64,000 nt of DNA from Spiroplasma culicicola AES-1 (GCF_000565175.1 NZ_CP006681.1:248001-312000); one strand, 5' to 3'; shown: positions 1 to 12,781, numbered from the stretch's first letter. Numbers and translations: made by a program. The notes: a model not told the origin generated them from the letters alone.

Positions 1-617
1 AAACTTTTACAAATTCCAACAATACTTGTATTTTGTTTTTTGGCTATGTCTATCACATTGTGATCATTAAAAACTTGAGCAACAATAGTATATCCTTGTA
101 CTTCAATATCATTTTCAGTAGCAAAAGTAATGCGATCATATCTTTGATTAATCGGTGAAAACTCTATTTGGTTAATTTCGGGTTTCACACCAGTTGATTT
201 TCAAAGATAAATGATTTGATCTTTTTCGTAGTTAGAAACTCCAATTTGTTTAACTATTCCTTTTTCTTTTAACTTTATTAGTTCTTTTCAAGCTTGTAAA
301 TCATTTTCCAAATTTAATGAAGGTCTATGTAATAATATTGAATCTAAATAATCAATATTTACCTCTTCTAAAATTTTATTAACAGCATTAACTGTATCAT
401 TTTTATCGATGTCCTTAGTTCAAACTTTTGATTGAATAAAGATTTCTTCACGTTTATTGGTTTTAAATCATTGATTAAAAGCCTCACCAATTAATTTTTG
501 ATTTCCATAAATTTGTGCTAAATCAAAATTTCTATATCCAACTTCAAGTGCTTTTAAAATGGCAGAAGTTGTTTTTTCATGTTTCATCATTGTTCCAAAA
601 ATTAATTTATTTTTCAT
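1..617 (-). CDS. Aldo/keto reductase, C-terminus cut by window start
   Basis: NAD(P)H-dependent aldo/keto reductase of the small (prostaglandin F synthase-like) type. The start at 617 follows an AGGATG ribosome site. Visible family marks are GYRNFDLAQIYGNQ (the catalytic D and Y of the barrel), the Lys of QSKVW, and the ILLHRP stretch that carries the catalytic His. About 205 residues are present; the family is usually about 270-280, so the last quarter lies before base 1. The promoter region lies between it and the divergent membrane protein gene at 772. The substrate cannot be told from sequence. Confidence 0.88.
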
Positions 618-771
618 TATTATCATCCTTTCTTAATAATTTTAGTCTTATTAATATATGAATAGTAGTTTAATTATAATTTTATTTTGGAAAATGACTG
701 CAAACTATAACATCTATAACTTGCTTTTTTTTTTTTTTTTATCTAAACTCAACAATAATGAGGGGATAAAA
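618..771. other. Divergent intergenic region with a 16-base poly-T tract
   Basis: Spacer between two divergent genes. It holds the probable -10 of the aldo/keto reductase (TATAAT on the minus strand near 675), a palindromic ATTTTGGAAAAT at 684-695, and an uninterrupted run of 16 T at 725-740, about 30 bases before the start of the membrane protein gene. No hairpin precedes the T run, so it does not look like a terminator. Confidence 0.6.
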
Positions 772-1476
772 ATGAGCAAAAAATCACTTTTAATAATTTT
801 TATAGGTTGAATTTTAATTTCAATACCTGATTATTTTGCTTCAAGCAGCAAAATATTTTTAATATTTTCAATTATTAAATTATCTCTTTGATTATTATGT
901 TCAATAAGTATAATAGTTTACTTGTCTCTCAAATTTATTAATGCTACAGATCATTATATTTTTTCAAATAGAAACATTACTCTTGTTATTAAAAATGCTC
1001 TTTTTGAAGAAATAATTTCAGTTATTAGAGTCTTAGTTTATGGAATACCTTTTATATTAATAGGTTTTTTTACATTAATTTCATTAGACCAAAAAACTGC
1101 AATTATTTCTTCATTTCAAATTAAAATCATTAGAATGCCTTTATCGTTATTACTTTTTTCTTTTATGAGTGCATGAATTACTATTTCAATTTTTAGTGTA
1201 ATTTTATATTTACTATATTTTATAGCTATAAAAAGTATTATAAATGAAATCAAAAAAAGAAATAAAAAATTAGATAAAGAAATGAATAAACAAAATAATT
1301 ATTTTTCTTGAGTTGATATACATATAAGTTTTATGATAGCTTTAGTGAAAATACAAGAATATATTTTTACTCTATTTAAATTTAATAAAAATAATATTGA
1401 TATTATTTACAAAGTCAAAAATTCTGTTTATCTAATAGAAAGTAAAAAGAGATTTAATCCTCCATTAATTTTTTAA
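772..1476 (+). CDS. Integral membrane protein, 234 aa, unknown function
   Basis: Not recognised. Start ATG 772 follows AGGGG at 761-765. The protein has about four hydrophobic segments: residues about 6-25, 30-52, 90-115 and 122-150, followed by a charged stretch (KSIINEIKKRNKKLDKE) and a soluble C-terminus with one weaker hydrophobic piece. Position between the aldo/keto reductase and the lipoprotein/permease pair suggests no clear role. A poly-T run sits just upstream of its start. Confidence 0.7.
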
Positions 1477-1540
1477 TCTTTTAAATGTGTTTTTTTATGT
1501 TAATAAAAATAAACTTAAAAAATTAAAAGGAGAATTAAAA

Positions 1541-3835
1541 ATGAAAAAATTATTAAATGCACTTGCTGTGATGTCAATTGTGACTCCTAGTATCAGTGCA
1601 ACTGTAGCGTGTGGAAACGGAAATGGGTCAGGTGATAATCCAGATCCAAGTGATATGACTCAACTTCAAAAAGATATGATTGATGGTGCAGACTTTATGA
1701 CACGATTAATCCTTGCGGGAAGACATGAAAATTTAAATTATAATGTAAATGAAATTTTATCAATCTTTTTAACACCTTTATCAACAGCATTATACTTACC
1801 TATTAATTACAATAATTCTGAAGGAAAACCAGTTAATTTATCAACTGATGTTTTAAAATATGGTCAATTATTGGCTCCACAATTGAGAAACTTTGATAAT
1901 AATGGTTATGCTGGAATATTTGCAAGTTATATTATGGGAATGTATGATAATAACTTTTATCAATCATTTTTAAAGTCTGGTAATAAGGATGGAGGTTATT
2001 ATTTTAACGATACTATAAATCCAAATAACCAAGAATCATATTTATATAAAACAGATCAAAATAGTCTTGGTGAATATGCTGGAGCATCAAATGATTTAAA
2101 ACTATCATCTGATGAAAGTAGAAGACAATTGGCTTGAGGAATTCAAGATACAGGAGCTTTGACAAATACTTTATTAAATGAAGGTTATACAGGAAGTGGC
2201 CCAGGTGCAACTCATGGATATACTGGTTTATTTAACACAGCTGCTGCAAGAAATAAATATGGGACTAATTCAAATGGTTATCTTTACTATAATTCAATTA
2301 TGAATAGTGGTAAAAGCGGTAAAATTGCTTCAGAAACTAATGCATTTGACAAATCAAATATAAAAAAACTGTTAGAAGAGAATGAAAGCACTTATTCTTA
2401 TCAAGCAGGTAGTTCATCAAATTATGGTTCTATTTTAAAAAATGGAACAAATGAATATGAATTTAATAATACAGGAGCTTTTATAACAAGAAAAGCTTCT
2501 GAATTAAATGTTAGTGGTCACATTAATGGTTTTTCAGCATTATTAGACAACATTAATGATCAAGAATCTGGTGTTGGTGTAATGTTAGAATTTATGGATT
2601 CAATGTTGCCAATTATGTCTAATGAATCTTCAGATCAAGGAAGCGCATTTTCATTAGTTATTGATATGTGAGGAATTGTCAAGAAATCTGTAGAAGATAG
2701 TACAAATAAAAATATTTTGATAAATGAATTAAAATTGGACTCAAATATTTTAGATAATATTACTCTTGATGAAAAACCAATAATAAAAGAAGGTATATTA
2801 GGTGGAAATGCCTCAACAAAAGATGCAAGTATGAAAGTAATGCTTAATTCTGGAGATTTAAAAGAAAAAAACGCTGAAAATATTGTGGAGTTTTTTACTG
2901 AGTTAAATCGCGCATCACAAAATTGAAATGAAGAACAAGAACAAAAGTTCTTTGAAATGTATGCATATGATGAGCAAAACAAAGCAGGTCTTCTTATCAA
3001 AACAGGAATATTTAGTACAATGATTAATAATATTGGTAAGGATGCTTTTCTTGAAACAGTTAATAATTCTGGAAAAGGAGTTGTTAATTTTATGTCATGA
3101 TTTGGATCAATGTATAAAATGGTTTTGGATAATAAGGAAGTAATTTTAGAATTAACTACAAAATATAATGAAGGTGAAGGCAAAACAACATATAAAAAAC
3201 TATCTGCAGTTCAAAGAAATGAAATTAAATCTAAATTAGGATTTAAAGCAGGAAAATTAGAAGAAGGAAAATTTTTAGAGTCATTTTATAAAATGACTAA
3301 GGATAAAAAAACTCAAGGACAAAAAGAGCTTGAAAAATTCTTTGGTGGATTTGCTGGAGCAATCAGCAATAATATGAAAGAATTAGATTCAAATGTTTTA
3401 CAGTACCTTTATGATGATAAATACTGACAGATTTCTAATACTCATGTTTCATCAAATGATAATACTCAATCAGGAGCAAAAATGTCATTTTCACTAAATT
3501 ATACTGGAAAAGGTGACATAACAAGTAATGCAACTGAATACACATCAAAAGTTAATGTTGATTCAGACTTTAATCCATATCAACAAGATAATGAAAAGAC
3601 AGACTTTTCAAGAGAAACAAAAGCAAGAATTCTTGGTTTAGAACAAGGCAAAATCAAAGAAGATGATTTAATTGCTTATGATGGACTAGGAAATTATGAA
3701 AATTATGATATTGTTAATCACACTTATAACATAGAATGAACCAATGTATCAAATGATCCATTAAACCCATACTGAGTAATTACTAAAATTGAAAGTTTTA
3801 ACAAAGAAGGTGAACAATTCTACAATATCTTTTAA
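1541..3835 (+). CDS. Large surface lipoprotein, 764 aa
   Basis: Prolipoprotein with signal peptide MKKLLNALAVMSIVTPSISA and lipobox ending in ATVAC; the lipidated Cys would be followed by a Gly/Asn/Ser/Asp-rich linker. RBS AAGGAG at 1527-1532. The mature part is Asn/Ser-rich and soluble, without a fold I recognise. It is followed after 22 bases by a giant FtsX-like permease, so the two are probably one operon, as seen for Mollicute lipoprotein/permease pairs. An in-frame upstream extension to 1487 exists but lacks a signal peptide start, so 1541 was chosen. UGA must be read as Trp for the frame to stay open. Confidence 0.85.
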
Positions 3836-3857
3836 TTAAAATAGAAGGACAAAAAAT

Positions 3858-6800
3858 ATGCTTATCTTTAAAAATGGTTTTAAACATTTAATAAAAGACT
3901 ACTTACAATTTTCGATGTATATATTATTGATTCTTGTTTCAGTTTTATTTACATCAACATTTGGAATAACAGCATCAAATTTAATCTCATCAAATAATAA
4001 AATTAATCCAAATCCTTATAATTATGATTATTCATATCGTTATACAAGTAGTGGATATAGTTCAAATAGTACTCCAACATTATCTCCATTTTTTGCCTTT
4101 AATACAAAAACTATTAAACCAAATAATGGTGAACATGCATATTCAAACTTAACATTTGGTCAAAGTGATTCAATTCTAAAAGCAATTGAATTTAATTATG
4201 ATGAAAATATTTTTTACTATGCTGATAGTTCATCAATTAAATATCGAAGAGTTACTTTTAACTTTGGTGACACAGATTCATTATGTTCCTCAAATCAAGA
4301 AGCTAATTCATATTCTTATTGTAATAATGAAAAATATTTGTTTGAATACAGTCCAGAAGAAAAATATGAAGTAGTTAAAACTAAAAGTTTTGGGACATTA
4401 TTTAATTTTAATGAAGAAAGTATTTACTTTCAAAATTCATTAATTGGGCAGCTTTATCATAATTTTATTGATAATGATGATATTAATATAGAACAAAAAA
4501 GATTAGTAGCAACATATATATTTGACTATATGTTACAGTTAAATAATTCAAGTATAGTTGCAGGCTTAAAAGAATATATTCTTGTTAAAGTCAACGAATT
4601 AGAACCCAATAAGACAATGGAAGAAGACATTAAGACTGAACTTAATAAAAACATAAATGAATATATAAATTTTCAATATAAAGATGAAACTCTATTAGAA
4701 GATGATATTTCAACTGAGGGTTTAAATGGACAATTTGGGTGAATTATTAATAATGGAACACAAGAAAAGTTTTTTGCAGGTAAAGAAGACTATTTTACAA
4801 TTACTAAAAATAAATATATTTTTGGTAATCCAGAAAATTCTGTAACTAATTCCTTTACTTATAAAATGAAAAATTTTGAATCTACAGGTATTTTTATCAC
4901 CAAAACAAACGAAGAAAATGAATATAACATTAATGGTAATAGATTTACAAATGGAACATTTGTTCAAACATATTACAATTTACTTTCAAGTTTAACTAAT
5001 TTTAATATTAAGCTACGTAATCAAGTAGTAATGTGAAATGATATTGGTGAAAAATTTAGAATTATTTCAAGTTATGTGGAAGGACCAACTGGAGATCCTA
5101 TTTGAAATGATGATAATTACTATCAATTTAAAGTTAGAGATGAAAGCACTACAGGAAAAAACTTTACTAGAAATTCATTTATGATTTCTAGTGGTTATGC
5201 TAAAAATAAAAATCTAACAATTGGAAAGGAATATGAAATTATTCCTAATCTTAAACATAAATTTAGGATGGATGCGACAGGAGGAGATTCTTTAAATATT
5301 TATCCCACAATTTATGATGAAGATTTACTAGCTGATTCAACTAATCAAGCTTTAATTTATTTAAATTCTCGAGATTATCAAGATATTTTTTCTTCAGAAG
5401 ATGAACCAATTTCAGGTGTTGGTTTATCAAAAATTTCGGAAAATAAATATCAAGATGTATCACGAGCATATATGGAATATAAAATTAATCCAAAAGATAA
5501 AAAAAATTACAAAATAGAAGATGACTTATATTTATTCAAATTATTTATTGCAGATAATTTATTAAATATAGATAAAATTGCAGATATTCTAAATACACCA
5601 TCAGAATTAAATCCTGATTTAATTTTAAGTGCAACATCATTTGAAAAATATGATGAGACAACAGTTTTAAATCTAAGAACAAATTTATTTTCGTCTGCTA
5701 TTTCAATGTTTTTAGCTATATCAATTATCTTTTCAATTATTTTTATCTCAGTGATTTTATTTATAGTTTATAATATCGTTAAAAAATTCTTAAATTCACA
5801 ACGTGGACAGATTGGAAATTTAAAATCTTTAGGATATTCTACTAATAGATTAACTTTACAATTTACTCTCTATATTGTCTTGCCACTTCTACTATTAGTG
5901 CCACTGGGGTGAATTGCTTCAGTATTTTTACAAGAGTCAATTTTAGGAATCTTTAATCAATATTTTAATATTCCTGGAGAAAAGTTTTTAGACTGAAAAT
6001 TCTTTTTAGCTGAATATTTTGGTTATGTAACTTTAATATTTATTATAGTTTATATTACAGGCTGAATGACAATTAGACAAAGCCCATTAATATTACTTTC
6101 ACCTTCAAAAAGTGAAAAACCAAATTTATTTTTAGTTAATATATTTAAAAAAATGAAGTTTCATAACTTTATTACAAAAATGAGAACAGTTTTAATTTCT
6201 GTTTCGCTACGAGATATGTTTATTTTCTTTTCAACTTTTTTTGTAGCTTCAACAATATTATTGGTCTCGATTCTTGTACCAACAACGTTACAATCTATGT
6301 CACAAGAGTATTACAAAAATATAAAATACAATAATGATTACAATTATTCTTATATTTATGCAAACGTGCCTTTCTCAAGATATAGTTTTTATGAAAATGA
6401 TGATAAAGCACAAGCAATATTAGATAATTCACCGTTATCAGGATTAATTGAATATGAAGGACAATATAAAAGTTTTTTTGAGTTTGATTTATCAGATCAA
6501 AATCAATATGAGTTTTTAAAAAATAATTTAACACGCTATTTTGAAAAAATGCTTGTTGCAAATTTATTTACCTTTAAGGGAAATTTAGTTTCAGTTGGAT
6601 TAATGGACCAATTAGTTGAATTGTCACGACAAGGTTTAGATGAAAATAAAATAATTGAAAATGAATTTAATTTATTATCATGTAATGTTTTGCCAAATTT
6701 ATTTGGTCAAACTTCAATCTTAGATAGTGATATTCCTTCGACTGCTAGTTCAAAGTATTCATATTGTGTAGAGCAAATTTCAAGTAATATTATTTCTTCA

Positions 6801-8369
6801 AATATAAAGCAAATGTGAGATGACAATGAGCAATTTTATAAAAACTTTTCATTTTCATTTGGAACAATTCCTGTAAATACAAATGAAGATCAATTGTATA
6901 CTAGACTATCAATTCAAGATATTAAAGATAGTAAAAATAATGATTTAGAAATTTATGGAATTGATTTAGATAGTCAAGTAAATAATTTGGATATTAGTCA
7001 AAAAAATAAATTAAAATCAGAAAATGAAAATGTTATAAATGCTTTAAGTAATGAAAAACTAAAGCTACTTGGTTATAATGTTGGAGACCAAATTGAATTT
7101 GAATATAAAAATAATTTACTTGGTGTAAATAATTCAAATAATTTATTTACACCAGTTAATAATGATTGATGATTTTATGATCAAAATAATAATAATCAAA
7201 AAGATTCTAATGAATTGTCTATTTATGAAATGGACAATTCCAAATTTACATATTATAAAAAAACTGAAGATGATATTGTGAATATGTGAAAATTTAATGA
7301 TCATTTAGGAAATGGAATAGAATCAATTCATGATTATTACAATTTAAATGATGTTAAACTTAAAATTCCAAAGAATTTAGTAAATAAAGAATTATTTGAA
7401 GCAGTTGATAAACAATATTTTGACATTTCGCGAATTTCTGAAGATATGAAGTATGTTAAAACTTATGATGAACAAGGAGATTATTATATTGTTCGTCCAT
7501 ATGATATACGTACATATGAATTAAATAACGGCAGTTATGAACCAGTTGAAATATCAATTGAATCATTGTTAAATTCAACAACAAATAATTGATATAACAT
7601 TGCTTTAGAAAATAAATTATTTGAACCAATGTTGGAACCAATAACTTCTAAATATAAAATAAAAATTGTTGGTATTGAAAAGACATATGATAAAAATAGA
7701 TTAATTGTTGATCAAGTTAATGCCAATAAAATTCTTGGTTATTTAAATCCAGATACTCGTATTACATTTAAAAATCAAAATTCAGTAAACATTTGATCAA
7801 ATGCTAAAATGAGTAGCAATCAATTAATTTCCGATCAATTAGAAAGATTAATATTCCAACCTAAATTTGGAAATACTAGTGCTACTGGATTTGGCAAATA
7901 TATGGAATCTGCAATTGGACCAACAGATTATGTTGATATGCAAAAAAATGTAATTAATAATTTAATTTTTGCAACATTGTCACTATCTATTGTCTTTATT
8001 TCAATTTCAATTTTTACAGGTTTAATGGTGATATATTTAATAACTGATTTATTTGTTGGAAAATATAAAAAATTTATGAGTTATATGATAGTTCAAGGAT
8101 ATTCAATGAAAGAGATAAATTCCATTATCTTATGAATTTTCTTACCATTAGCTTTATTTGCAATGTTATTTTCATCATTAATTATCTTTTTGCTTTTTAA
8201 ATTGGCTATTCCTCAAGTTTTACTTGCTGTTAGTATTTCTGTACCACTTATTTTGGAATGGTGAGTTATTCCAACAATTTTATTAATTGGAATAATTATT
8301 TTTACAACAGCTTATTCACTTGTTTTGGGATCAATTAAAAAAGTAAATTTAGCAAGATTATTGGGATAG
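3858..8369 (+). CDS. Giant FtsX-like ABC-type permease, 1503 aa
   Basis: Membrane protein with one N-terminal segment (about residues 15-38), a large extracytoplasmic domain to about residue 610, a cluster of three segments (about 612-735), another single segment at about 785-810 starting a second repeat, a second extracytoplasmic domain, and three C-terminal segments (about 1367-1495). This one-plus-three layout repeated twice is the FtsX/MacB duplicated permease plan. No ATPase gene is next to it; a partner would have to be encoded elsewhere. It follows the lipoprotein by 22 bases and ends at a strong terminator. Substrate unknown; lipoprotein export or surface protein handling are options. 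Confidence 0.8.
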
Positions 8370-8370
8370 A

Positions 8371-8412
8371 AATAGTTTTTATAGCTTTTAAAGTTATAAA
8401 AACTATTTTTTT
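8371..8412 (+). terminator. Rho-independent terminator after the permease gene
   Basis: Arms AATAGTTTTTATA (8371-8383) and TATAAAAACTATT (8395-8407) pair perfectly and run into a T tract. Confidence 0.85.
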
Positions 8413-8441
8413 AGGGTCATACATATAGTTTATTTTTTAGA

Positions 8442-8447
8442 TATAAT
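8442..8447 (+). promoter_or_regulatory. -10 element TATAAT before the 8503 gene
   Basis: Consensus hexamer about 55 bases before the ATG and just after the preceding terminator; no good -35 is seen. Confidence 0.5.
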
Positions 8448-8502
8448 ATATTTGTTTATTTATTATAAAAATATATAATAATAGTTAATAAAGGGTGAGA
8501 GT

Positions 8503-9399
8503 ATGAGAAAAGTTCGAATTTGAAGATTTTTAATTATGTTTTTAGTTGCAACATTTTGTCTATTTTTTGTTCCATTTTTTGCATTTTCACTTAATGAAGA
8601 AGGACAACTTATCTACATTTTTGGAGTTGAAAACTTTAATATATTAACTTATTACTTAATAGCATTAACAATTGTTTATTTAGCAACAGGTTTTTTAGCA
8701 AATGGTCTAAAAAATAAACCAGGTAAAGTATTTGGAGTGTTTAATACAATTAGTGCATTTAGTTTAATTGTTTTATTATCAATTTATGCATTTTATAATA
8801 TTGGAATAGCTGGAGAATCAAAATTATTGACAATTATTCCTACAATTACTTTTATTGCAATTGATACAGTTCTTGCAATTGTACATATTTCAATTAATCT
8901 TAATCAAGCAACAGTTGTTCAACAAGTAGTTGCTCAACCTCAAGCTGTTGTTAATGTCGATAATGGAGCAATTAATCTAAATACAGTTGAATTAAGAGAT
9001 GCAACTGAATTAAAATTAAAAATTCAAAATATGCAATCTGGTTTAAATAAGAGTTATGATGAAGCAATTGAAGAAATTGAAAAAACTGGAGCATTAAATG
9101 GGCTTGAAATTGGTCAAATTATTGCTGATTATGATGAACCTCCAAAAATTGTACCTTATATAGTTGAACCAAATTATAATACACAACCTTCTAATCAACC
9201 AGTTGAACCTCAACAAACTCAAACAATTAATCAAGAACCTGAATACTATCGTCCAAGAAGAGAAGACCCACTGGCACAAATTGAAAATAATGATGATTAT
9301 CAAAGTATTCACTCTAATTCAGTTGCACCAAATGATGCAAAAGCTGGTGGTTATAAATATCTTTCAAGAAGAATTAATGATGAAAGAGAATCACACTAA
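8503..9399 (+). CDS. Membrane protein with long disordered C-terminal tail, 298 aa
   Basis: Not recognised. The start at 8503 (MRKVRIWRFLIMF) is preceded by AAAGGGTGAG; later in-frame ATGs would remove part of the first membrane segment. Four hydrophobic segments span about residues 8-30, 45-68, 78-100 and 108-132. The rest is a cytoplasmic-type region: a short helical stretch (about 160-195) then a Pro/Gln/Asn-rich, low-complexity tail to residue 298. It has its own promoter and terminator, so it is probably monocistronic. Confidence 0.75.
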
Positions 9400-9426
9400 A
9401 ATTTAGCAGAATGCTAAATTTTTTTT
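9400..9426 (+). terminator. Rho-independent terminator
   Basis: Arms AATTTAGCA (9400-9408) and TGCTAAATT (9412-9420) followed by a T run, directly after the stop codon. Confidence 0.85.
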
Positions 9427-9463
9427 ATTAAATGGTAAAATAACATAAGTTAGGTGAATAAAA

Positions 9464-10429
9464 ATGGCAGATACAAATACTACTTTACAAGTGGAGCAAA
9501 AAACTAAGAAGAAGAAAAAAGCTAAAAAAGAAAAAGATCCAAATAAACTTGGTTTTTTTAAGAGTATCGGTTTAAATAACTTTAAAAAAACTAATGGTGT
9601 TTTAATGTTTTTAGTTCTAATTTTTAGGTTAATAATGGTAGTCTATTGAATAGCAGCCCCAGTTTTACTTGCATTTGCCTTTTATTACGACCAAGGTGTA
9701 CGTAATTTATTCTTTTATTTAATTTTTATATTTTTTGATGAAACACACATTGATGAAACAGGCGCAGTTGTTCCTACATATGATGAAACATTTGCAAATA
9801 CAATTGCATTATCAGTTGCACCAATTATTTGGTTTCTTTCAGTATTAATAATTGGACTTGGAATTTTAAGACCGTTTATTAAAAAAGGTGAATGAAGACA
9901 AAGAGCATATTTATCTTTTAATTTCTTCTTTTGACCAATTTTAATGCTGTCATTATTATTTGGATTAAAATATCTTATTCCATATTTACCATCTGGACCT
10001 GAATCAATTTCACAAGGAGTTTATTATCCTCGATATACATATTGGTTAAATGCCAAAAATACTTTTTCACCCTTTAGTGGTTGATCAATTGTTTTTCAAG
10101 TCATAAATTATATTTTAATTGCTTTTGCAATCTTTATTGCCTTTGAAGCTCATCTAATTAAAAAACTTAAATTAGATTACAGTGACTTTTATAAACGAGA
10201 ATTTAAAGAAAAATCTCTTGTAAATCAAGTAATTGAGGGAAGACTTGAATTTGGTGAACATGATGGAAAAGACTTAAAAGCAGAAATCAAGAAATTAAGA
10301 ACAGATCTTGATATGGAAGAAAAAGAGCGTAAAATGGCTGCTTATTTAGCAGCTCAAGATGAGAAAAAAACATTAAAAGAGGCAAAGAAAAATGCTAAAA
10401 ATAAAAAAAACACTAAGTCACAAGGGTAA
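9464..10429 (+). CDS. Lys-rich-ended membrane protein, 321 aa
   Basis: Not recognised. The N-terminus is strongly basic (KTKKKKKAKKEKD, about residues 13-26), followed by about four membrane segments (about 48-72, 105-128, 142-165 and 205-230) and a cytoplasmic-type coiled-coil tail from about residue 235 (EIKKLRTDLDMEEKERKM) ending in another Lys-rich run. Its last 38 bases overlap the start of the metallopeptidase gene in another frame, so the two are probably translated together. Confidence 0.75.
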
Positions 10430-11060
10430 TAAAATTGAATACAGTGTTACTTATCGAGAACAAAAATATATTCGTTTAAAGATTATTGATCAAGATATTC
10501 AAGTTTCAAGTCCTTTGCAAGCACAAGACTGAGAAATTGAACAATTAATTTATCGCAATATTTCAAAAATTAATAAGATTATTGAATTTCGTGAAAAAAC
10601 AAAAAAAGTTATTATCGCCAATCCAGGAAGCATCAAAATATTTGATATTAAAAATGAAGCATATTTTAGTGATCCAATTAAAGAAGATTTTAAATTAGCA
10701 TTTAAAACTTATGAAAATGATGATTTAACAGTAAAACATATGTATAAAAAATTATCAAATTTATATTTTAGTGAATTTGAAAAAGTAATACATAAATGAC
10801 TTAATATTATGCAATTAGAACTGAAAAATTTGTCTGTCAAAGAAATGAAAGGCAAATGAGGAGTTTGTTATCCTGAAAAATCAAAAGTTGTTTTAAATAT
10901 TAAATTACTGCATTATCCAAAAGAAGCACTTGAATATGTGACTGTGCATGAATTAAGTCACTTAGTACATAAGAATCATTCACGTGATTTTTGATACCAT
11001 GTTGAAAAGTTTTTACCAAAGTACAAAGAATACAGCGGACTTTTAAAACTATCAATTTAG
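10392..11060 (+). CDS. YgjP/SprT-like zinc metallopeptidase, 222 aa
   Basis: Member of the YgjP (DUF45, WLM-like) metallopeptidase family. The zinc signature HELSHLVHKNHSRDFW contains HExxH-like HELSH with a third ligand in the following NHSRDFW stretch, and the N-terminal KIEYSVTYREQKYIRLKI is typical of the family. The start chosen, ATG 10392, lies inside the preceding gene; it gives the expected N-terminus and is preceded by AGAGG at 10377-10382. A later start would remove the conserved first strand. Proteolytic targets are not known. Length is normal for the family. Confidence 0.82.
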
Positions 11061-11072
11061 AAAAGTATAAAG

Positions 11073-11078
11073 TATAAT
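11073..11078 (+). promoter_or_regulatory. -10 element TATAAT before the J-domain gene
   Basis: Consensus -10 about 30 bases before the ATG at 11106, suggesting the next genes can be transcribed from here. Confidence 0.45.
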
Positions 11079-11105
11079 ATTTTTAAACAAGGGGGATTGT
11101 CAAAA

Positions 11106-12083
11106 ATGGGATGAAAAAAGGATTTTAAAAAGTTCAAAAAAGAGCAATTTAAAAAATCATCAATTTTTGACTATTCTCACGGAGAATCAAGCATTATTGA
11201 ATGACAACGTTCATTTGAAAGTGTTGATTTTTATAATGTTGATAATTTACTAACTATAATTCAAGAGTTTAATAAAGAAATTAAAGAACAAGAAAGTCTT
11301 CAACAATATCCAGAAGTATTAGAAAATGGATATGATTGATTATTAAATGAAATAAATACTAAGGAACACTTTGAAAGTTATCCTTGTCACAGTTATTTTA
11401 AAAATGTTTATGAACAAATTGCGATGCAAAATGGCCATTTTGCTGCATGTCTATTAACAACAGCTTTAACTAAATTTACATATTATACAACTTTAAAATT
11501 TTGAAAAGTATTTAACTTTACATTTGCAAATAAAAACATTAATGATCCAAATTTAGGAAGATTATTTGAAGTAATGCAAAGAACTGGACTTGATGCAGTT
11601 GAAGGAATTATTAATAAAGCGCTTTTATTAATGGATGATAAGGAAATAATTCCTTATAAGCAACATTTATTAGTTGAAGAAATTATTGATTTAGGTGATG
11701 AATTTACTTATCACTGAAGTCGTATGTTAGATCAAGCAATTGATTTAACAATTGAAGCATTTAACTTTGAAGCTGAATATGGGAGCACAAATACTTATAG
11801 TTACACAAATACAAGTAACTTTAATAGTAATCAAGAAGATTTTGAAGATTTCTTTGAAAAAACTAAAACTATGGTATTCAATGATGAAGTCAATGAGGCA
11901 TTTAATTATTTTGGTATTAGTAAATTAGAAAAACCAGAAATATTTAAAAAAGTTTATCGCAAACTGGCAAAACAATATCACCCAGATGTTAATCCAGATC
12001 CAGGTGCTGCAAACGAAATGAAAAAAATTAATGTATTTAAAACTATTGTTGAACAATATTATGAGAAATATGACTTAATTTAG
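11106..12083 (+). CDS. Protein with C-terminal J domain, 325 aa
   Basis: The last 65 or so residues form a DnaJ-type J domain: FNYFGISKLEKPEIFKKVY, then YRKLAKQYHPDVNPD with the obligatory HPD tripeptide and a closing helix. This would stimulate DnaK. The first 260 residues are an all-helical region I do not recognise, and there is no Gly/Phe or zinc-finger part, so it is a class III J protein with the J domain at the unusual C-terminal end. RBS GGGGGA at 11091. It is followed by three genes of unknown function in tight order, suggesting a shared operon and a client-specific chaperone role (inference). Confidence 0.82.
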
Positions 12084-12094
12084 GGGGAAAATTA

Positions 12095-12781
12095 ATGATG
12101 CAAAAAGAAAGTTGATTTAAATTAATTGATTCATCAAATAAATTAATTAAAAATTTTGATAAATCAAATATTATTAAAAGTGTCAAAGAATTTAGTGAAA
12201 ACTTAGTTTTATTTAGTGAAATATATTCATCAGACCGTGACCAATTTTATAAATTTATTGGACAAGAATATAAACAATTCTTTGTCCAAGCAACAAATAT
12301 TGTCTCAAGTGCAGATTCAGTTGCAGTTATTATGCAATTAAATGAAGGAATCAATGATTATTTAATCTTAATTAACTTATTTAGACAATTAATTGTAATG
12401 TTAGATTCTTTATCAAGTGATTATTGATTAAAATTAGATTCAAATAATAATGGAGATTTTGCAAAGTTAATAATTGAACAGGCAAATAAAGCGGTTTTTG
12501 AAAAAAACCAAGAAGTTATTGAATTAGTTGAACAAAAAAGTAAAGAATTTAGTTTTGCTAAAGATGAGTTTTTTACAAATAATTTAAATCACCAATTGTG
12601 AACAGAAATTAAATCATTAGAACAAATTGTTTTATCAAAACCAGATGGAGACTTTGAATATTTCAAAGAGATATTAAGTCAAAAAGAACATTTAGCAGAT
12701 GATATGGTAATTAACCTTTGAGCAATTTTGGCAATTAATATTAGTTACTTAGATTATTTAAATAACTTAGTAAATGCTTAA
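12095..12781 (+). CDS. Unknown helical protein, 228 aa
   Basis: Not recognised. Starts with two Met codons (12095, 12098) after GGGGGAAA. No signal peptide or membrane span; predicted mostly helical, with Asp/Asn/Lys-rich surface. It follows the J-domain gene by 11 bases and is probably cotranscribed with it. The downstream spacer contains a TTGTTAAA/TTTAACAA inverted repeat (about 12790-12827) without a clear T tract. Confidence 0.7.

Noticed and set aside
2635-3183. Minus-strand ORF inside the lipoprotein gene
   Set aside because: No RBS, no family resemblance, and the plus frame is open throughout.
1541-8369. Strings of short ORFs that look like broken genes
   Set aside because: All breaks are TGA codons in one continuous frame; reading UGA as Trp gives single intact genes, so they are not pseudogenes.
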